From Macrocystis pyrifera (taxonomy: Eukaryota; Sar; Phaeophyceae; Laminariales; Laminariaceae), in assembly GCA_031763025.1 (NCBI GenBank), contig JASSKH010000005.1, positions 14,350,128 through 14,414,127 of the forward strand: a DNA stretch of 64,000 bases. Direction: 5' to 3'. Of the stretch, positions 47,347 to 58,859 are shown one piece after another (position 1 is the first letter of the stretch; every line of letters starts with the position of its first letter). The notes under the pieces are model-generated. The model ran no database searches, was not told the DNA's origin, and was given only the letters and a program-made list of their open reading frames with translations. A program made the translations under genes and the position numbers.

Positions 47347-50300
47347 ATGGCCTCAGCAGCGATCGCCGCCGACGGCTTGACGGAGAAGGGGGAGACGCGC
47401 GTCATGGGCTTGGGCGTCGGGGTGTTTCTCATCTTCTTTTTCTCGCTCCTCGCGGCAGTCATCTGCCTTGTTGGGGCCACGACTCCGAGACCCGGGTGAG
47501 ATACAAAAAAGACGATCATTCCTGGTTCTCTCCTGGGTTGGGTTGCAACAAAGCTTTGCATCATATCCAAGTCATATCATGTAAATATAACAGGATTACT
47601 GTTTTTATAAAATTATGAAATACGTCAGCTGAGTTCGACTTATTGATTAAGTATTAATAGTTGATCCTCAACTTTGCAAGCTGCGTAACACGTCTCGTCT
47701 GGGATTGTTTCTTCGTAGAATCACTAAAAAATCAGTAACACTCAATCAAGCTATAAATAAAATTCGGTAAAAATGGAATATAGACGAGGCGTATTACGCA
47801 GCTTGCAAAGTTGAGTATCAACTATTTAATCAGTCGAACTCACAGCTGACGTATTTCAAAATTTATAAAATACCTGGTATTTGTGAAATGAAAAGGTTTC
47901 AACACACATGTCACGTTGCAACATCATATCAATATATCCCTTGTTCGGGTTATACAGTATCAGTACGCAGAATGATTATTTTAAATTGTCCTGTTGACCC
48001 GGGCAGCATCCAGGGGAGCCGCTGGCCTATATCTTTGACAAGAAATCACACAGAATACGCGCGTTCGGTTTATCACAATACTTGTAAAATTCGGTAAAAA
48101 TGGAATATAGACGAGGCGTATTACGCAGCTTGCAAAGTTGAGTATCAACTATTTAATCAATCGAACTCACAGCTGACGTATTTCAAAATTTATAAAAAAA
48201 AATATGAAATACGTCAGCTGTGAGTTCGAGGATTGTTGCTTTTGTAAAATTCTGCAGGAATCAGCGTAATCAGGCACCACCTGGTATGCTGGACCCCACG
48301 TACCAGGTATCTCATACGCGTCGGATGAGCCCTCTTGCCGCAACTCGCTCCTGCTCTGAGTTTGCGGTAGGCCAACCGACCAAGCCTCCGAATGTTATGA
48401 TACTGCTTTGTATCAGGTTGAAAGCCCGGTAATTACCTGGGTTCAGGCACTGTGGTGGAAATCGAGTTTATAAGCCTTAAATTCATGTAGCGTTTGTTAC
48501 GTAACATTTTTAGTCTACATTTCCCTACAATGGCGTCGTCGGCAGGACGTGAGATTTTGAAGAGCGAGGTCCGTGGTTCGATTCTCGCCTTCGTTCCCAG
48601 AGAAAAAAGGAAAAAAAGGGGGAATATCTCATGTTCAAGAACCTGTAAAACTCACTCACTTAGAAAACACCTGGGAAGGAACGATGAGAGCAATGCGATC
48701 ATTGCATACTGAGTCCGGTACCGAAAAGTCGGAGGTAAAACTTGGATATTCAGAGTCTCATCGGGGTTCCTGACTTACTCGCAAGGAGAGATAAGTCAGG
48801 TTTAGTGAGGGAGAATGTGGTGGAAATCGAGTTTATAAGCCTTAAATTCATGTAGCGTTTGTTACGTAACATTTTTAGTCTACATTTCCCTACAGCACTG
48901 GGAACGTATTTGTAGTACTTGGAAGGCGTATCTTAGATGGGAAAACCAGGGATTTCCCAGAGACGCACGAGCTTGGTCTCAGTCTCCGCGTGCACGAAAG
49001 GAATAAAACTGCTCTTCTTCGTTCCCGTACTCACTTTTCGCTTTTTCGTGCATCTTCCTCGCCTCCCCCCCTCGTGCGGGCGGCATGGCGATTACTTTCA
49101 TTGACGATTTCTTCCTGCCCCTTAAGGCTAGGTCTTCCCTTCATTTTTTTACGTACTTTGCCCGCTTCGTTGCCTCGCCGTTCAGAGGTGTGGGAGTGGG
49201 TTTTGAGGAGCTGCATCTTCGACCCATGTTCTAGTTCGTGGAATCGGGGTTTCCATGATTTTCCCATAAGTCTGCATATACGGCTCATCAGAGTGGGCTG
49301 GTGTTATGATACTGCTTTGTATGAGGTTGAAAGCCCGGTAATTACCTGGGTTCAGGCACTGGGAACGTATTTGTAGCACTTGGAAGGCGTATCTTAGATG
49401 GGAAAACCAGGGTTTTTCCAGAGAAGCACGAGCTTGGTCTCAGTCTCCGCGTGCACGAAAGGAATAAAACTGCTCTTCTTCTATAGCTAAGCAAGCTAAC
49501 ACACGTGAGTACCAACGATTACCGACTTAAAAGGCAGACCTGTCCAGGGATACAAAGTGTCCCGCAACCTGGATCATAACACGAACTCCTGTTATGAGTT
49601 GCACAGAACAGTATACGCGAAGCTTCACACAGTTAGCTTTGAATTAATGAACGTTCGTACCTGGTACAGCATGCTGTGCGTGCATCAAGGGGGTGAGTGT
49701 GGTGGTCGAAACGCGGAAGCGAGACAGATATGGCAGCTATGATAGAGACACTATGTACGACTGTAGTATGTCATATGGTATTGATAATGAGGCGCGACCT
49801 CAATAGTAGTAGTCAAATCAGCGATGCACCATGCTGGGCCAATACGGATTGTTGTGCTGTACCAATTCGAACGAACATCTACGTATAGTACGCGGTCATA
49901 TGTACAAGTCGCCGCACCTAGCTCGACCAACTCCGAACGACTTACAACCGCACCAGCACGAGAAGGTTTCGGTGGTGTGTGCGTGCACAGAGCCCGCCGG
50001 GACTGGCATTGGTGCCGTGTGCGTTGAGCGCGGTGGACAAACGTGGCCAAAAAAAGTGTTGAATCACACCCACCGACACACACAGTTACAGAGAAACAAC
50101 AAACGAGGCGCCCTATTATACCTACTCTCATGCGGCTCGTTGTGAAGAGGCTTTTTTTTCGTGAAAACCCAAGAAAAAAGGCTCGCGCTTCGCGCTCGCG
50201 TGCCTCATTATGATATATGGCGACGGCCAACGCCCAACGCCCAACGGTACTGTGAATCATAAAGGTACCAGGTGTACTGCACCGACGCTCGCGATCCATG

Positions 50301-52017
50301 TCGGGTGTTGTGCAGTACTAAATGTTGTAATTGAAAAGCTGTAGAGGCGTGACCTATCCAATATCAGAACATATGACATCAGGCTCAAGCAAGACCCGTG
50401 CAGTTCCTACTCTCTACTCCATATGTCTCGGATGGCGCGCCTTTCAGAAAAGAAAAGAAGCGGAAGGGCCTTGACTTCCTCTAAAGATCTCATCTCAAAG
50501 TGCCTAGCTGCGAATGCCGTATACTCGATGTACTGAAACCGAGCGCAAAAATATACGATGTATGACGATCGTTTGGAGCGCGTCCACTGCAACAGTCAGA
50601 GCAAATGCTGTCACTCTGTTAAGTGCGGCGGATATCGTCCATCTTTTTTCCGGCACCCGTAAACCCACTGCTGCTGCTGCTACATCGTCGCGTCGGGCTT
50701 CTACTCGTCCTGTTTTATTGATAAACAGACGTCATCCAAGGGCAGCCCACGCACACCCGATGGCCCTCCACTGTTGGTATTCGCGTATGCCGGATGTACA
50801 TAGACGTACGCAATGTATGCATGCGCATGATATACCGCTAAGCGTTTGTATGCATGTGTTGATGTCTTGGTGTCGTTGTATTTCAAAGAGCGTTTGCTTG
50901 CGGAGGCGCTGGGCTGTTGGGCTTTGTGGTTCTCCTTCTTTTCGTCGCCGAACAAGATTCCAGATACGTCCAAGACAAGAGCGACCAATTACAGGTGTTT
51001 ACAGTAGGGTGCTGACGTGTGTATCATGTAGTACTCGCGTAGGACTAGCGATGGACTACCGGTACCTCGTATCGTAGGGGCTCTGCTATGTATTTGCAGA
51101 GCAACGATATCTTGATCCGCGAAAGGTCTTGAACAGCGCAAGCTTCGGGAGAGATGGATGCATGCAAGGCATTAGATTTTCGCCACGCCACTTGATCAGT
51201 ATTAAAATTGTTTTAGTAAATGTCCCGAGGTTTTAGCTTTCGTTAACCGGACTGCAGTACAGGTTAGGATTGCTGTTGGCGGAGGGATAACGTGCGTGCG
51301 TGTACCGTTTGCGAGTGCGGGCGGGCTCCCATCAAACACGCACTCACAGCAGAGGTGGTGCGTTCGTTCGGGCAGATATATCTATGTATCCTTATCGTAC
51401 ACATAGACAATAACGAACTGCCATAGATGGGCGCGATGGACCGACTTCACCTTTTCCGGGGCGTTCGGGTCGATCGCCACCCACCTCACTGCATCTACCT
51501 ATCAATCCCTACTCTGCGGGTGTTGCGTGCACTAGGGCATGACGGAGAAATTGCGACGGAGATGGCTGTGCTATCGCTGGGCCTTGCTGCCTGTTGGTTC
51601 GGTCCCTCGCGTGGAACTTCTTACATCCTTATCCAGCAGTAGTTGTGTGAGCTCCACAGCATGATTCGTGACTGTCCCGTGCGTCGTATGCTTGTATGGT
51701 TAAAGCGCGCACCAGCTTCAGAGGGCGCCCCCGCACGCAGACAAGAGAGAGAGCAATGTTTTCGTTCTGTTTCCGTCTTGCTCCAGGAATACGACCAGGC
51801 TTTCTACCCCAGGTTGGTAATCGTCTTGATCTTGGTGTTGGCGGCACTCGTGGGCCTCGGAGGTTTCTGCGTCACGCACATCGGAAAGCCGATATACGTG
51901 AGTACAACTTGACGTGGCTGATGTACGTACGCAGTACTGTTACAGCCGGTTGCGCCTCTGCGATTGAGCAACGTGATGATGAGTGGTACCAGGTACGTGG
52001 ATCGTTGCCCCCAAGAT

Positions 52018-52054
<37 letters not shown>

Positions 52055-54252
52055 CAAAGAAGGAAAGGTCAAGCGAGCGTGTAGGTATTAGAAAGCATTG
52101 TCGGCACGTACGGCCCTGAGACGACAACTTGTGCTCACAGCGAAGTAATGCACCCGGTACGCTCTTGGTGGATATCTGCTCCCCCCCCCCCCCGCCTAGC
52201 GGTGGACGGTCTTGATTTTGAACACGCTTATTGGTCCCAAGGCTCACACAAGTTTGGTCTGTTCCTCTTCGACGATTCGCATTGATTGGGTTCTCTATGG
52301 AACTTTGGCAGGGCTTTCATGGTGTTTTCTTCGGCACGTCGAGAAATGTCGGTTCTTGACAGGTTCATGGAGTTCTCCATGTTGGAAGCACCATGGGGCT
52401 CCATGAAAGCACCATGAACCTGCTAATTGTAGGGAAGCACCCTGCATTCAAATTGGAAGTACCACGGGAATCAATGAACGACCCATGGAAGCATCATAGA
52501 TGCACCATGGAAGCACAAAAGCATCATGAAGGTACACCGGAGCGCCATGGAAGCAACATGGAGGCACCATAAAACTGCCATGAAAGTACCATGAAAGCGT
52601 CTAGGCCACTATTAGAGTCCATCAAAGCACCATTGAACCACCATGGATCCACCTTAATGCCACCACCGGAAGCGACATGGAGGCACGATGGAAGCGGTAA
52701 AGAACCACCATTGAACCACCATGAAAGCGCAAATACCACGATGGGAGCCCATGCAGGTCCCGTTAGAACACCATGGAAGCACCATGCTTCTACGAAAGTA
52801 CCCACGGAAGCATCATGGAAGCACCATGGTAAAACGCATACAACCACCACGGCAGCACGGCGGGAGCATCATGAAAGTATACCGCGCAAACACCATGGGC
52901 GCTCCACGGGAGTAAGCGCAATGGAAACACCATGAGTTCCCCATGGGAGCACCGTGGAGGCGCCACAGAAGCACGACGGAAGCGCATACACCACCATGAA
53001 GGTACCACGGAAGCATCATGCGATAACCATGAAAACACCATAAAACCACGAGGGAAGCACCCTGGAAGCGCATGCACACGATGGGAGTCCATGCATGCCC
53101 CATTGAAGCACCAGGGAACTTCCATGGAAAACACCACTTTTCCACGGAAGTACCCATGGGTTCACCAAGGAAGCACCACGAAGGCGCCATGGAGGCGCCA
53201 CGGAAAGCACGATGGGAGCACCATGATGGCGCTATAACCGCATGGGGAGCACCATGGAAGCATCATGCGTCTTCCATAGTGCTTTCATGGGGCTTCCTTG
53301 GTGGTGTATGCGTTTCCATGGTGCGTCCATAGTGCGTGGTGCTTCCACGGAAGCATGGCGCGTTCATGGTGCTCTTATGGTACCTCCACGAGGCTTACGT
53401 AGTGGTGTGTAATTGCCTCCATGGTGCTTCTATGGTGCTTCCGTCAGATTATGGTGCTTTCAGTGTGCTTCCCAGGTGATTCCATGACGCCTCCATGCTA
53501 GATCCGTGGTGAACGCATGGTGATTCCATGGTGCTTACATTTGTGCTTTCATGGACTTCCGTTGTGCTTCCGTGGTACCTCCTTGTCGCTTTCATGTTGT
53601 TTTCACACTACCTCCATTTGGTACGGTACCCCCAAGGCGACATCACGGTAGTTTCAAAAGGTACAAATAGTGTACACCAGTGATGAAAAGTACTGAAAGT
53701 ATGCATCAGTGACGCGCGTGCACTATTTGCTCTTGAACAAATATGTACGGCTCGCAAACGTGCCCATCATGCCGCCATGGCGTGTCGCCAACGATAATGA
53801 ACGAATGAATCGATCATCAATCGTATAGATGAACACAGCGAAGACAAAATAAAACGCGCCCCCGCGATTAACTACAAGTTTATAAGCTGGAAGTCCACGG
53901 TCGAAGAGCAGTGGTGCAAAGCGTCCGTCTCGCCTGGTTTTTAGCATTTTCTTGCATTCATCCCAACTTGTTTACAAAGTATTCGACGCATGATTCAATT
54001 GTCATAATGCCAGGTGGTTGCACTAGAGCAAGAAGCAGCCTTGATTCTTGTGTCGCAGCTATAAGGTCAACGTCAGCCCCCCTCCCGCCCCCAACTCACT
54101 ATCACCCGTCCTAACCCCAACCCCTTCTGTTCCGCCCGGCTTCCGCTGCCCTCGTCGCCCCCTCGTTTTTTTTTGTTCGCTGGGCCGGGTGGGTGTAACA
54201 GGCGACTCCCGTGTACGATCAGCGGAATTACGTGCGAAGACCAATCTTCTAG
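47347..54252 (+). CDS. TMEM218: TMEM218 homologue, complete four-exon gene
   Basis: Exons 47347-47495, 50889-50994, 51787-51897 and 54202-54252 (TAG) join in phases 2, 0, 0 and give 138 aa. All introns are GT-AG (3393, 792 and 2304 bp). Three hydrophobic segments are seen: VMGLGVGVFLIFFFSLL (residues 19-43), LLGFVVLLLFVA (about 59-71) and PRLVIVLILVLAALVGL (about 94-115). Features shared with animal TMEM218, from memory, are GVGVF at the start of TM1, LLLF ending TM2, a charged loop with D..F..R before TM3, and a PIYA tail motif (GKPIYATPVYD). TMEM218 is a ciliary transition-zone-associated membrane protein; brown algae make flagellated cells, so this fits. Length is close to the animal protein (about 115 aa). 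Introns hold a foldback element, a TRIM and a minisatellite. Confidence 0.75.
47612..47871. mobile_element. Foldback MITE, copy 1
   Basis: Long inverted arms of about 90 bp: GAAATACGTCAGCTG, AGTTGATCCTCAACTTTGCA and GCTGCGTAACACGTCTCGTC at 47626-47703, answered by AGACGAGGCGTATTACGCAG and CAGCTGACGTATTTC at 47783-47860. The spacer is about 75 bp. It lies in intron 1 of the TMEM218 gene. Confidence 0.8.
48081..48233. mobile_element. Foldback MITE, copy 2 (partial)
   Basis: The right half of copy 1 from AATTCGGTAAAAATGGAATA to CAGCTGACGTATTTC is followed at once by a short piece of left arm (ATGAAATACGTCAGCTGTGA). Confidence 0.75.
48393..49481 (+). repeat. Pair of 180-bp LTR-like direct repeats
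   Basis: Copies at 48393-49020 (interrupted by a 448-bp insertion at 48451-48898) and 49302-49481, nearly identical, both starting TGTTATGATACTG. They enclose 281 bp of non-coding sequence. They may be LTRs of another miniature element, but the ends lack CA and no primer site or target duplication is seen. Confidence 0.65.
48451..48894 (+). mobile_element. Miniature LTR element (TRIM), copy B, with empty site
   Basis: LTRs of 79 bp (48451-48529, 48816-48894) are identical base for base and run TGTGGTGG..CCCTACA. A primer-binding-like TGGCGTCGTCGGCAGGAC follows the 5' LTR. A B-box-like GGTTCGATTCTC lies at about 48573, and the purine tract GTGAGGGAGAA precedes the 3' LTR. The target duplication is GCAC(T). 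The uninterrupted target (TTCAGGCACTGGGAACG) is present at 49351-49367. Identical LTRs suggest a recent insertion. Confidence 0.9.
52020..52053. repeat. (AGC)n microsatellite
   Basis: About eleven AGC units in intron 3 of the TMEM218 gene. Confidence 0.9.
52375..53262 (+). repeat. GGAAGCACCATG minisatellite, forward arm
   Basis: More than 50 variants of GGAAGCACCATG at 12 to 18 bp spacing, rich in CATGG. Frames through it give KHHGSTM-type peptides and are not genes. It lies in intron 3 of the TMEM218 gene. Confidence 0.9.
53263..53640 (-). repeat. CATGGTGCTTCC minisatellite, inverted arm
   Basis: Directly after the forward arm the motif switches to its reverse complement (CATGGTGCTTCC) for about 380 bp. 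The switch is within about 15 bp of position 53265. Together the arms can fold into a long imperfect hairpin. Confidence 0.9.
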
Positions 54253-54638
54253 CCTTCCCAACATTCTTAACGGCGGCTTGAGAACACTGCACCACGTGTT
54301 CGGGGCACACTAGCTGGAATTAGTGTAGTCATTTTTACAGTGTAATAGTAAAATGGTGAAGTCTTCAAGTTATGAGCATGCAGAGTGTGGTCAGGGTGAT
54401 AGAGACCGCGCGCTGTCTCTTGAGATATATATATATATATATATTGTCGATTTGGTAAGCTCGCATCGACACTCGAGCGAACTAGCAGCGAGGTCGAGAC
54501 GCCATGAGGTCGTGCCTATCGAGGCAGCTGCAACATTCTCGTCAACGCTTCACTCGAGCCGAGCAGCGGCGAGAATCGGGGCGCCCCGTACGAACCATTG
54601 AAATGCAAAACAGTCCAGGCATGAACATAGCCCGGTGT
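54253..54638. other. Convergent intergenic region
   Basis: Between the TMEM218 stop (plus) and the stop of the minus-strand gene at 54639. An AT dinucleotide run lies at about 54425-54444. No gene is seen. Confidence 0.5.
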
Positions 54639-57600
54639 TTATTTCAGAAGACTCTTGAATTGACTGTCTTTTACGACCGCCTTGATCGCGTTTGGAATCC
54701 TCTCATCCCGCAGCAAGTTCATCCTTTGCCAAGCGCACCTCACACCACAGGTAGCCGGAGTCCCCCCTAGCACAATGCGGACGTAAAAACTCCGTGTGGA
54801 GACACTGAACATTATAACACATCACTACACGTACCGAATTGAGAGAAGTTGTTGACACATTGTGAGCTTTCCTGCGTTGTTCAAAGTCTCCACAATTATT
54901 TGTTTACGCCCACGTTGTGGGGGGGGTCCCGGCCACCTGTGAGTGCTACTGCTCGATCGCCATTCCGATCCGATCGTATGTGTTCAACCGAAGCAACGGC
55001 CCTCCTCGCCGTATCTCTCGACTCGCCGTTGCCTCTTCTCTGGGTACTGCAACAACAACCCGTCCACACACACCTAAAAGCATGCCAGGGTATATACGTA
55101 CGAAGTACCGTGTGTAGAACACAAGACAGCCTAAACGAGCCAAAACTGAGAACGATCATGCCTTCTTCTCGCACGCGGTCTTGAGCGGGCCTTCGTTCGA
55201 GCAGAAACCACCGTGCTGATTGTTTGATGATGACGAGTCCTACATCCTCGAATCACACCGTCAAGCTCCCGATCCGTGTGTAGTCTCCCTGTCATCGAAC
55301 ACAATAATGGTCGAGCGCCCTCTCCTTCGTCGTACTTGACAACAACACAATCGTAGTCGAAAGCACTTATCGTCGTCTGACCCAAACAGTCGAGAGTGAG
55401 ACGAGGAGAGTGACACAGCAGCATACGACTCGTCATAGATAGGATGCTAACAGTAGATACGCGAGAAAGCGTTGTGCACGGCAGGTGATCAAGTCGCCGT
55501 GCGCTAAACTCCCGTTCCCGCCGGGGGGGCAACAGGAGATAGCTACACCCAAGCTTGTAGGCTTCTCGACACCTCCACGTGTACCTGGTAGGCCCCATCT
55601 ACCGAAGGAAGTGTCTGTGGCACTTCAGTACACGCTTTTAAACGGCAGATGGCAGGTGGTACAGCAGATCATAAGATGCCGGGATCCGACGACAACAGAT
55701 ACTTCAGATAGCTGACGTGGAAGATTCGTTTTACGGCGGACCATGGTAAATAGGATCAAGCGTTGTCCTTAAAAATAGATAAATGTATACCTCGTATATT
55801 TTTGTGTGTACCGTACGTCCTATTTACTATTGTCCCCCGTAGTGGTTGGTTTGACGGCCATAGCGCAGGCCAGGAGGACTTGAAAGTAGGGCCGATGCGA
55901 TGCTGCTGTCGTGCGGGGGTGTACCAACGTGTCGGGGGGGGGGGGGGGGGGTGCGGGACCGGCGAGGATGGTAGCGTGCAGAAAACCCTTGCGAGGGTTC
56001 TTGGCACAGGGAACAAAAGAATCGTCGCTCTAAAGAAAGGTGCTTAAAAAACCGCGTACACGTTGGAAGTGTGATTCAAAAATGTTTTCATGCTATTACG
56101 GGGGTCCATAGTTAACGGGACCAAATTTTGTTAGTAAAAATAGGCAAATATATAGGTTTTTATGTACACCATAGGTCCTGTTAACTGTGGTCCCCCGTAG
56201 TATTAATATTAGGTTTCGATTGTTTTTTCTCGAGGGGGAGAACCAAAGAGAAAACTCTCGTGGCGAGTAGGATAACAATAAGGTTCGGTTTGTCGCTGTC
56301 GGCGCTGTGCCTTCCTACAGCTCAACCAACCACTCCCATGCATTATCACGCCGGGGGACCTCCTGGGCAAGCCGTGGTCACAGGTATCTTGCCTCACCCC
56401 ACCCCGGCATGTGGAGCGGTTTTTACCGCGCATGGTGGAGGGTGATCAGTATATACCCGAATTAAGGGGGGAACAGAGTGTTCAGGACTAGACATGCTTG
56501 GTAAAAAAAAAATGTAATATACAGTAGTATAGTTTATGTGTGTATGATGGGTCCTGGCTACTATGGCCCACCGATATATTCGAGTACCAGGTACGTGACA
56601 GCTGTGGCCCTGGAAAAAGAGATGTTCAGCCAAAGCTACTCGTATGACCAAGCGCGGAGTTCAATTAAGCGTCCTTTCAAAGCGAGCCCCATATTGAAAG
56701 AGCTGCTCGAAAACAGGGGGGAGGGGTAAAAGTCTACTGGCATCAACGACGGCAAAAAAAAAATGACGATTCCTACTGCTGCTGCTGCTGCTGTTGATTC
56801 ACGGGCGGACGCGTCGAGAGTGCAGAATGGACACACTTTTTCGCAGGAGCGGGCCGAGATCGAAGGTTAGCCTAGGTCATCCTGGCCGGCGTACGCGGCT
56901 GCTGCTTGGTTTACCAGCGCACCCACCCTTAGATGGGGCTGCACGCATGACATTGGGTCAGGAGGGATGCGGCAAGTCGCGCAGGAAACACAGCGTCAAC
57001 AAAGGCAACCACAATGCACACATGCGCAACGGCTGAGCGGTCGAAACTCGCTCGTCAATCCGCAATCACAACACGCACGACTTCAAGGACATCACAAGAA
57101 GCAGAACATTGAGGGCCACGTAACACGCAGAATTTCGAAGGCATCGATCGTTAAGAACACGTCCAAGTCAGGCTGTGTGTCTGAATAGCCACGTCCTTCG
57201 AACTTAGAACGGCTTAGCGGCAGAGACATTCATTAAAAGGGTAATTGGTACGGTTAGTACACGAGGGTCGCGCACCATATTAACCTACTGATAACAACCT
57301 TCCGAGGGTACCTTCCTGCCTTCTGGCGATCGACTAGAATGGCAAGATCAACCGCTGCTCCGCTGGTCGAAAACAGCCCCCCCCCCCACCCACCCACCCA
57401 CCCACCCACCCGCCCCGGCCCACCCTGCTCCCCCCACCGCGCAATGTTGGAGACCATAACTCGATCGGATGAGAGTGCTTCCCATATTTTCGTCTGCATC
57501 CAACCATTGCCGTCAGTCAGCCTTGGGTAGCCCCCCGTTTCACGGCTTCCAGTGCCGGACCGCTATCGATGCAGGCAGTCGGCACGGCGTTTCTCAATCG

Positions 57601-58169
57601 TCGCAGGCACCGGCGGATGCATGCTACGTTAAAGCTGTCTGAATCGTGAGCCCTGACAGTTGATACCGGAGCGGCGGTCGAGACAAGAGAAACTGCCGCC
57701 CAACTCCCACCCCCATAACCCAACTCCTACCCTAAAAAAGATAAGCGCAAAACACAAGGAAGAGCGTCGGAGCGATGTCGTTCGCCCCGTTTTTAGACCC
57801 CAAGACAAGGAAGAACTTCGCGCCGGGACAACCAACCCTAGGGAGAGCCGTAATGGCGGGTCGACCGACCGAAGCACTCGCTGAATCAGCGTTTATCGCG
57901 TCAATGAAAGTATTGAAAAACTCGTCCTAGCAAGAACAGGTCTGTCCGTTTTTACGGTCACTATACCCTTGCCCCTGACAGCAGAAGAAGAAGAGTGGTT
58001 CACCAAAGCGACTCACCCCCCCCCCCTCACTCATACACCCCCGCCCCCCCCATCGCCCCCGCCGCCGTGTCGAAGCTACACTGTTCTGTATATACTCATA
58101 TCACATGTCACAGCACTTGCCCTTCTGTGACCCCGTCACCTTTTTTTGGGACTTCGCTGGTCAACCATT
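54639..58169 (-). CDS. Unknown protein, four 3' exons
   Basis: Exons 58169-58140 (30 nt), 57638-57544, 57493-57438 and 54738-54639 (TAA) join in phases 1, 0, 2. The peptide reads EWLTSEVPKK, DSFNVACIRRCLRRLRNAVP, TKIWEALSSDRVMVSNIAR and CAWQRMNLLRDERIPNAIKA, ending SQFKSLLK. It is helical and basic and could be an alpha-helical repeat, but I do not recognise it. The second intron is only 50 bp, with a CTGAC branch-like site, and the first exon is very short. These are weak points, though phases and codon lengths all agree. The 5' exons are not found. Confidence 0.45.
55200..55480. other. Intron interior, open minus frame without support
   Basis: A minus frame (TISAFDYDCVVVKYDEGEG) follows an AG acceptor at about 55380. 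It does not fit the phase of the surrounding gene model, so it is left unassigned. Confidence 0.3.
55731..55842. mobile_element. Hairpin MITE, copy 6
   Basis: TTACGGCGGACCATGGTAAA start and TTTACTATTGTCCCCCGTA end. Confidence 0.75.
55929..55951. repeat. G-rich homopolymer
   Basis: A run of 15 or more G in intronic sequence. Confidence 0.8.
56096..56200. mobile_element. Hairpin MITE, copy 7 (GTTAAC subfamily)
   Basis: TTACGGGGGTCCATAGTTAA start and TTAACTGTGGTCCCCCGTA end, with TA flanks. Close to copy 5. Confidence 0.8.
56350..56445 (-). mobile_element. SINE body fragment
   Basis: GGGCAAGCCGTGGTCACAGG and ACCGCGCATGG resemble the SINE body at 24835-24910. Head and tail are absent. Confidence 0.5.
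57375..57415. repeat. Poly-C and (CCCA)n tract
   Basis: C10 followed by about seven CCCA units, just downstream of the 57493-57438 exon in the intron. Confidence 0.85.
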
Positions 58170-58295
58170 CTGTGTCGAGCGCGTCGTGGCGAGGGAGCCA
58201 AAAGAAGGCAGCAAGGTGCTCAGAAAGCAAAGAACTTAAAAACAGCAAAACATGTCTGTACCCTTCGCCAAATTTCCAGCAGCAGCATAAGCCGC

Positions 58296-58328
58296 GGCAG
58301 CAGCAGCAGCAGCAGCAGCAGCAGCGGT
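58296..58328. repeat. (CAG)n microsatellite
   Basis: About ten CAG units. Shorter CAG runs lie at 58618-58632. Confidence 0.9.
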
Positions 58329-58859
58329 AGCAGCACAGGGCAGTCCCTCGTGGCTGGTCCGGAGCTTCTAGCACGAACACCAGGTGTTTCCGTCTGCTCT
58401 ACCACCTTTCCCAGCCGACAACACACAACAGCAACAACACAACAACAACTGAAATCAAGCCTCCGAATTCGCACCAATACTACACAGCACAACCAAGAGA
58501 CATACGTTAACACACCTTCCCGCCATGCCCCCCCCATTCTCCAAGCACCCCTCACCCCCCCCACCCTCATCTCCATCCACACACGGACAACTACGCGCGC
58601 CTCGGCAGCCTCGCCACAGCAGCAGCAGCAGCTTCAGCCCCCCTCGAATAACACGCCGTTTCGCGCCCAGACAGATCGCCCTGCCCTGCGTACTCCCCTC
58701 CGATCGTTGCTCAATGAGACAGGTGCTACGTATACTAAAATGACGTATCGCGCAGGGCAGGTATGACCACGCACCGGAAAACAAAACGAACTAAAAACGG
58801 TTGTTGGCTCGAGAGATCCAAGAGGCGCCGAGCTGGTCGGTCGAGACTAGCGGCAGCTC

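Noticed and set aside
52524..53332. Several frames of 64 to 125 codons across 52.5-53.3 kb
   Set aside because: They are translations of the GGAAGCACCATG minisatellite (KHHGSTM, CFHGAS repeats) and exist on both strands.
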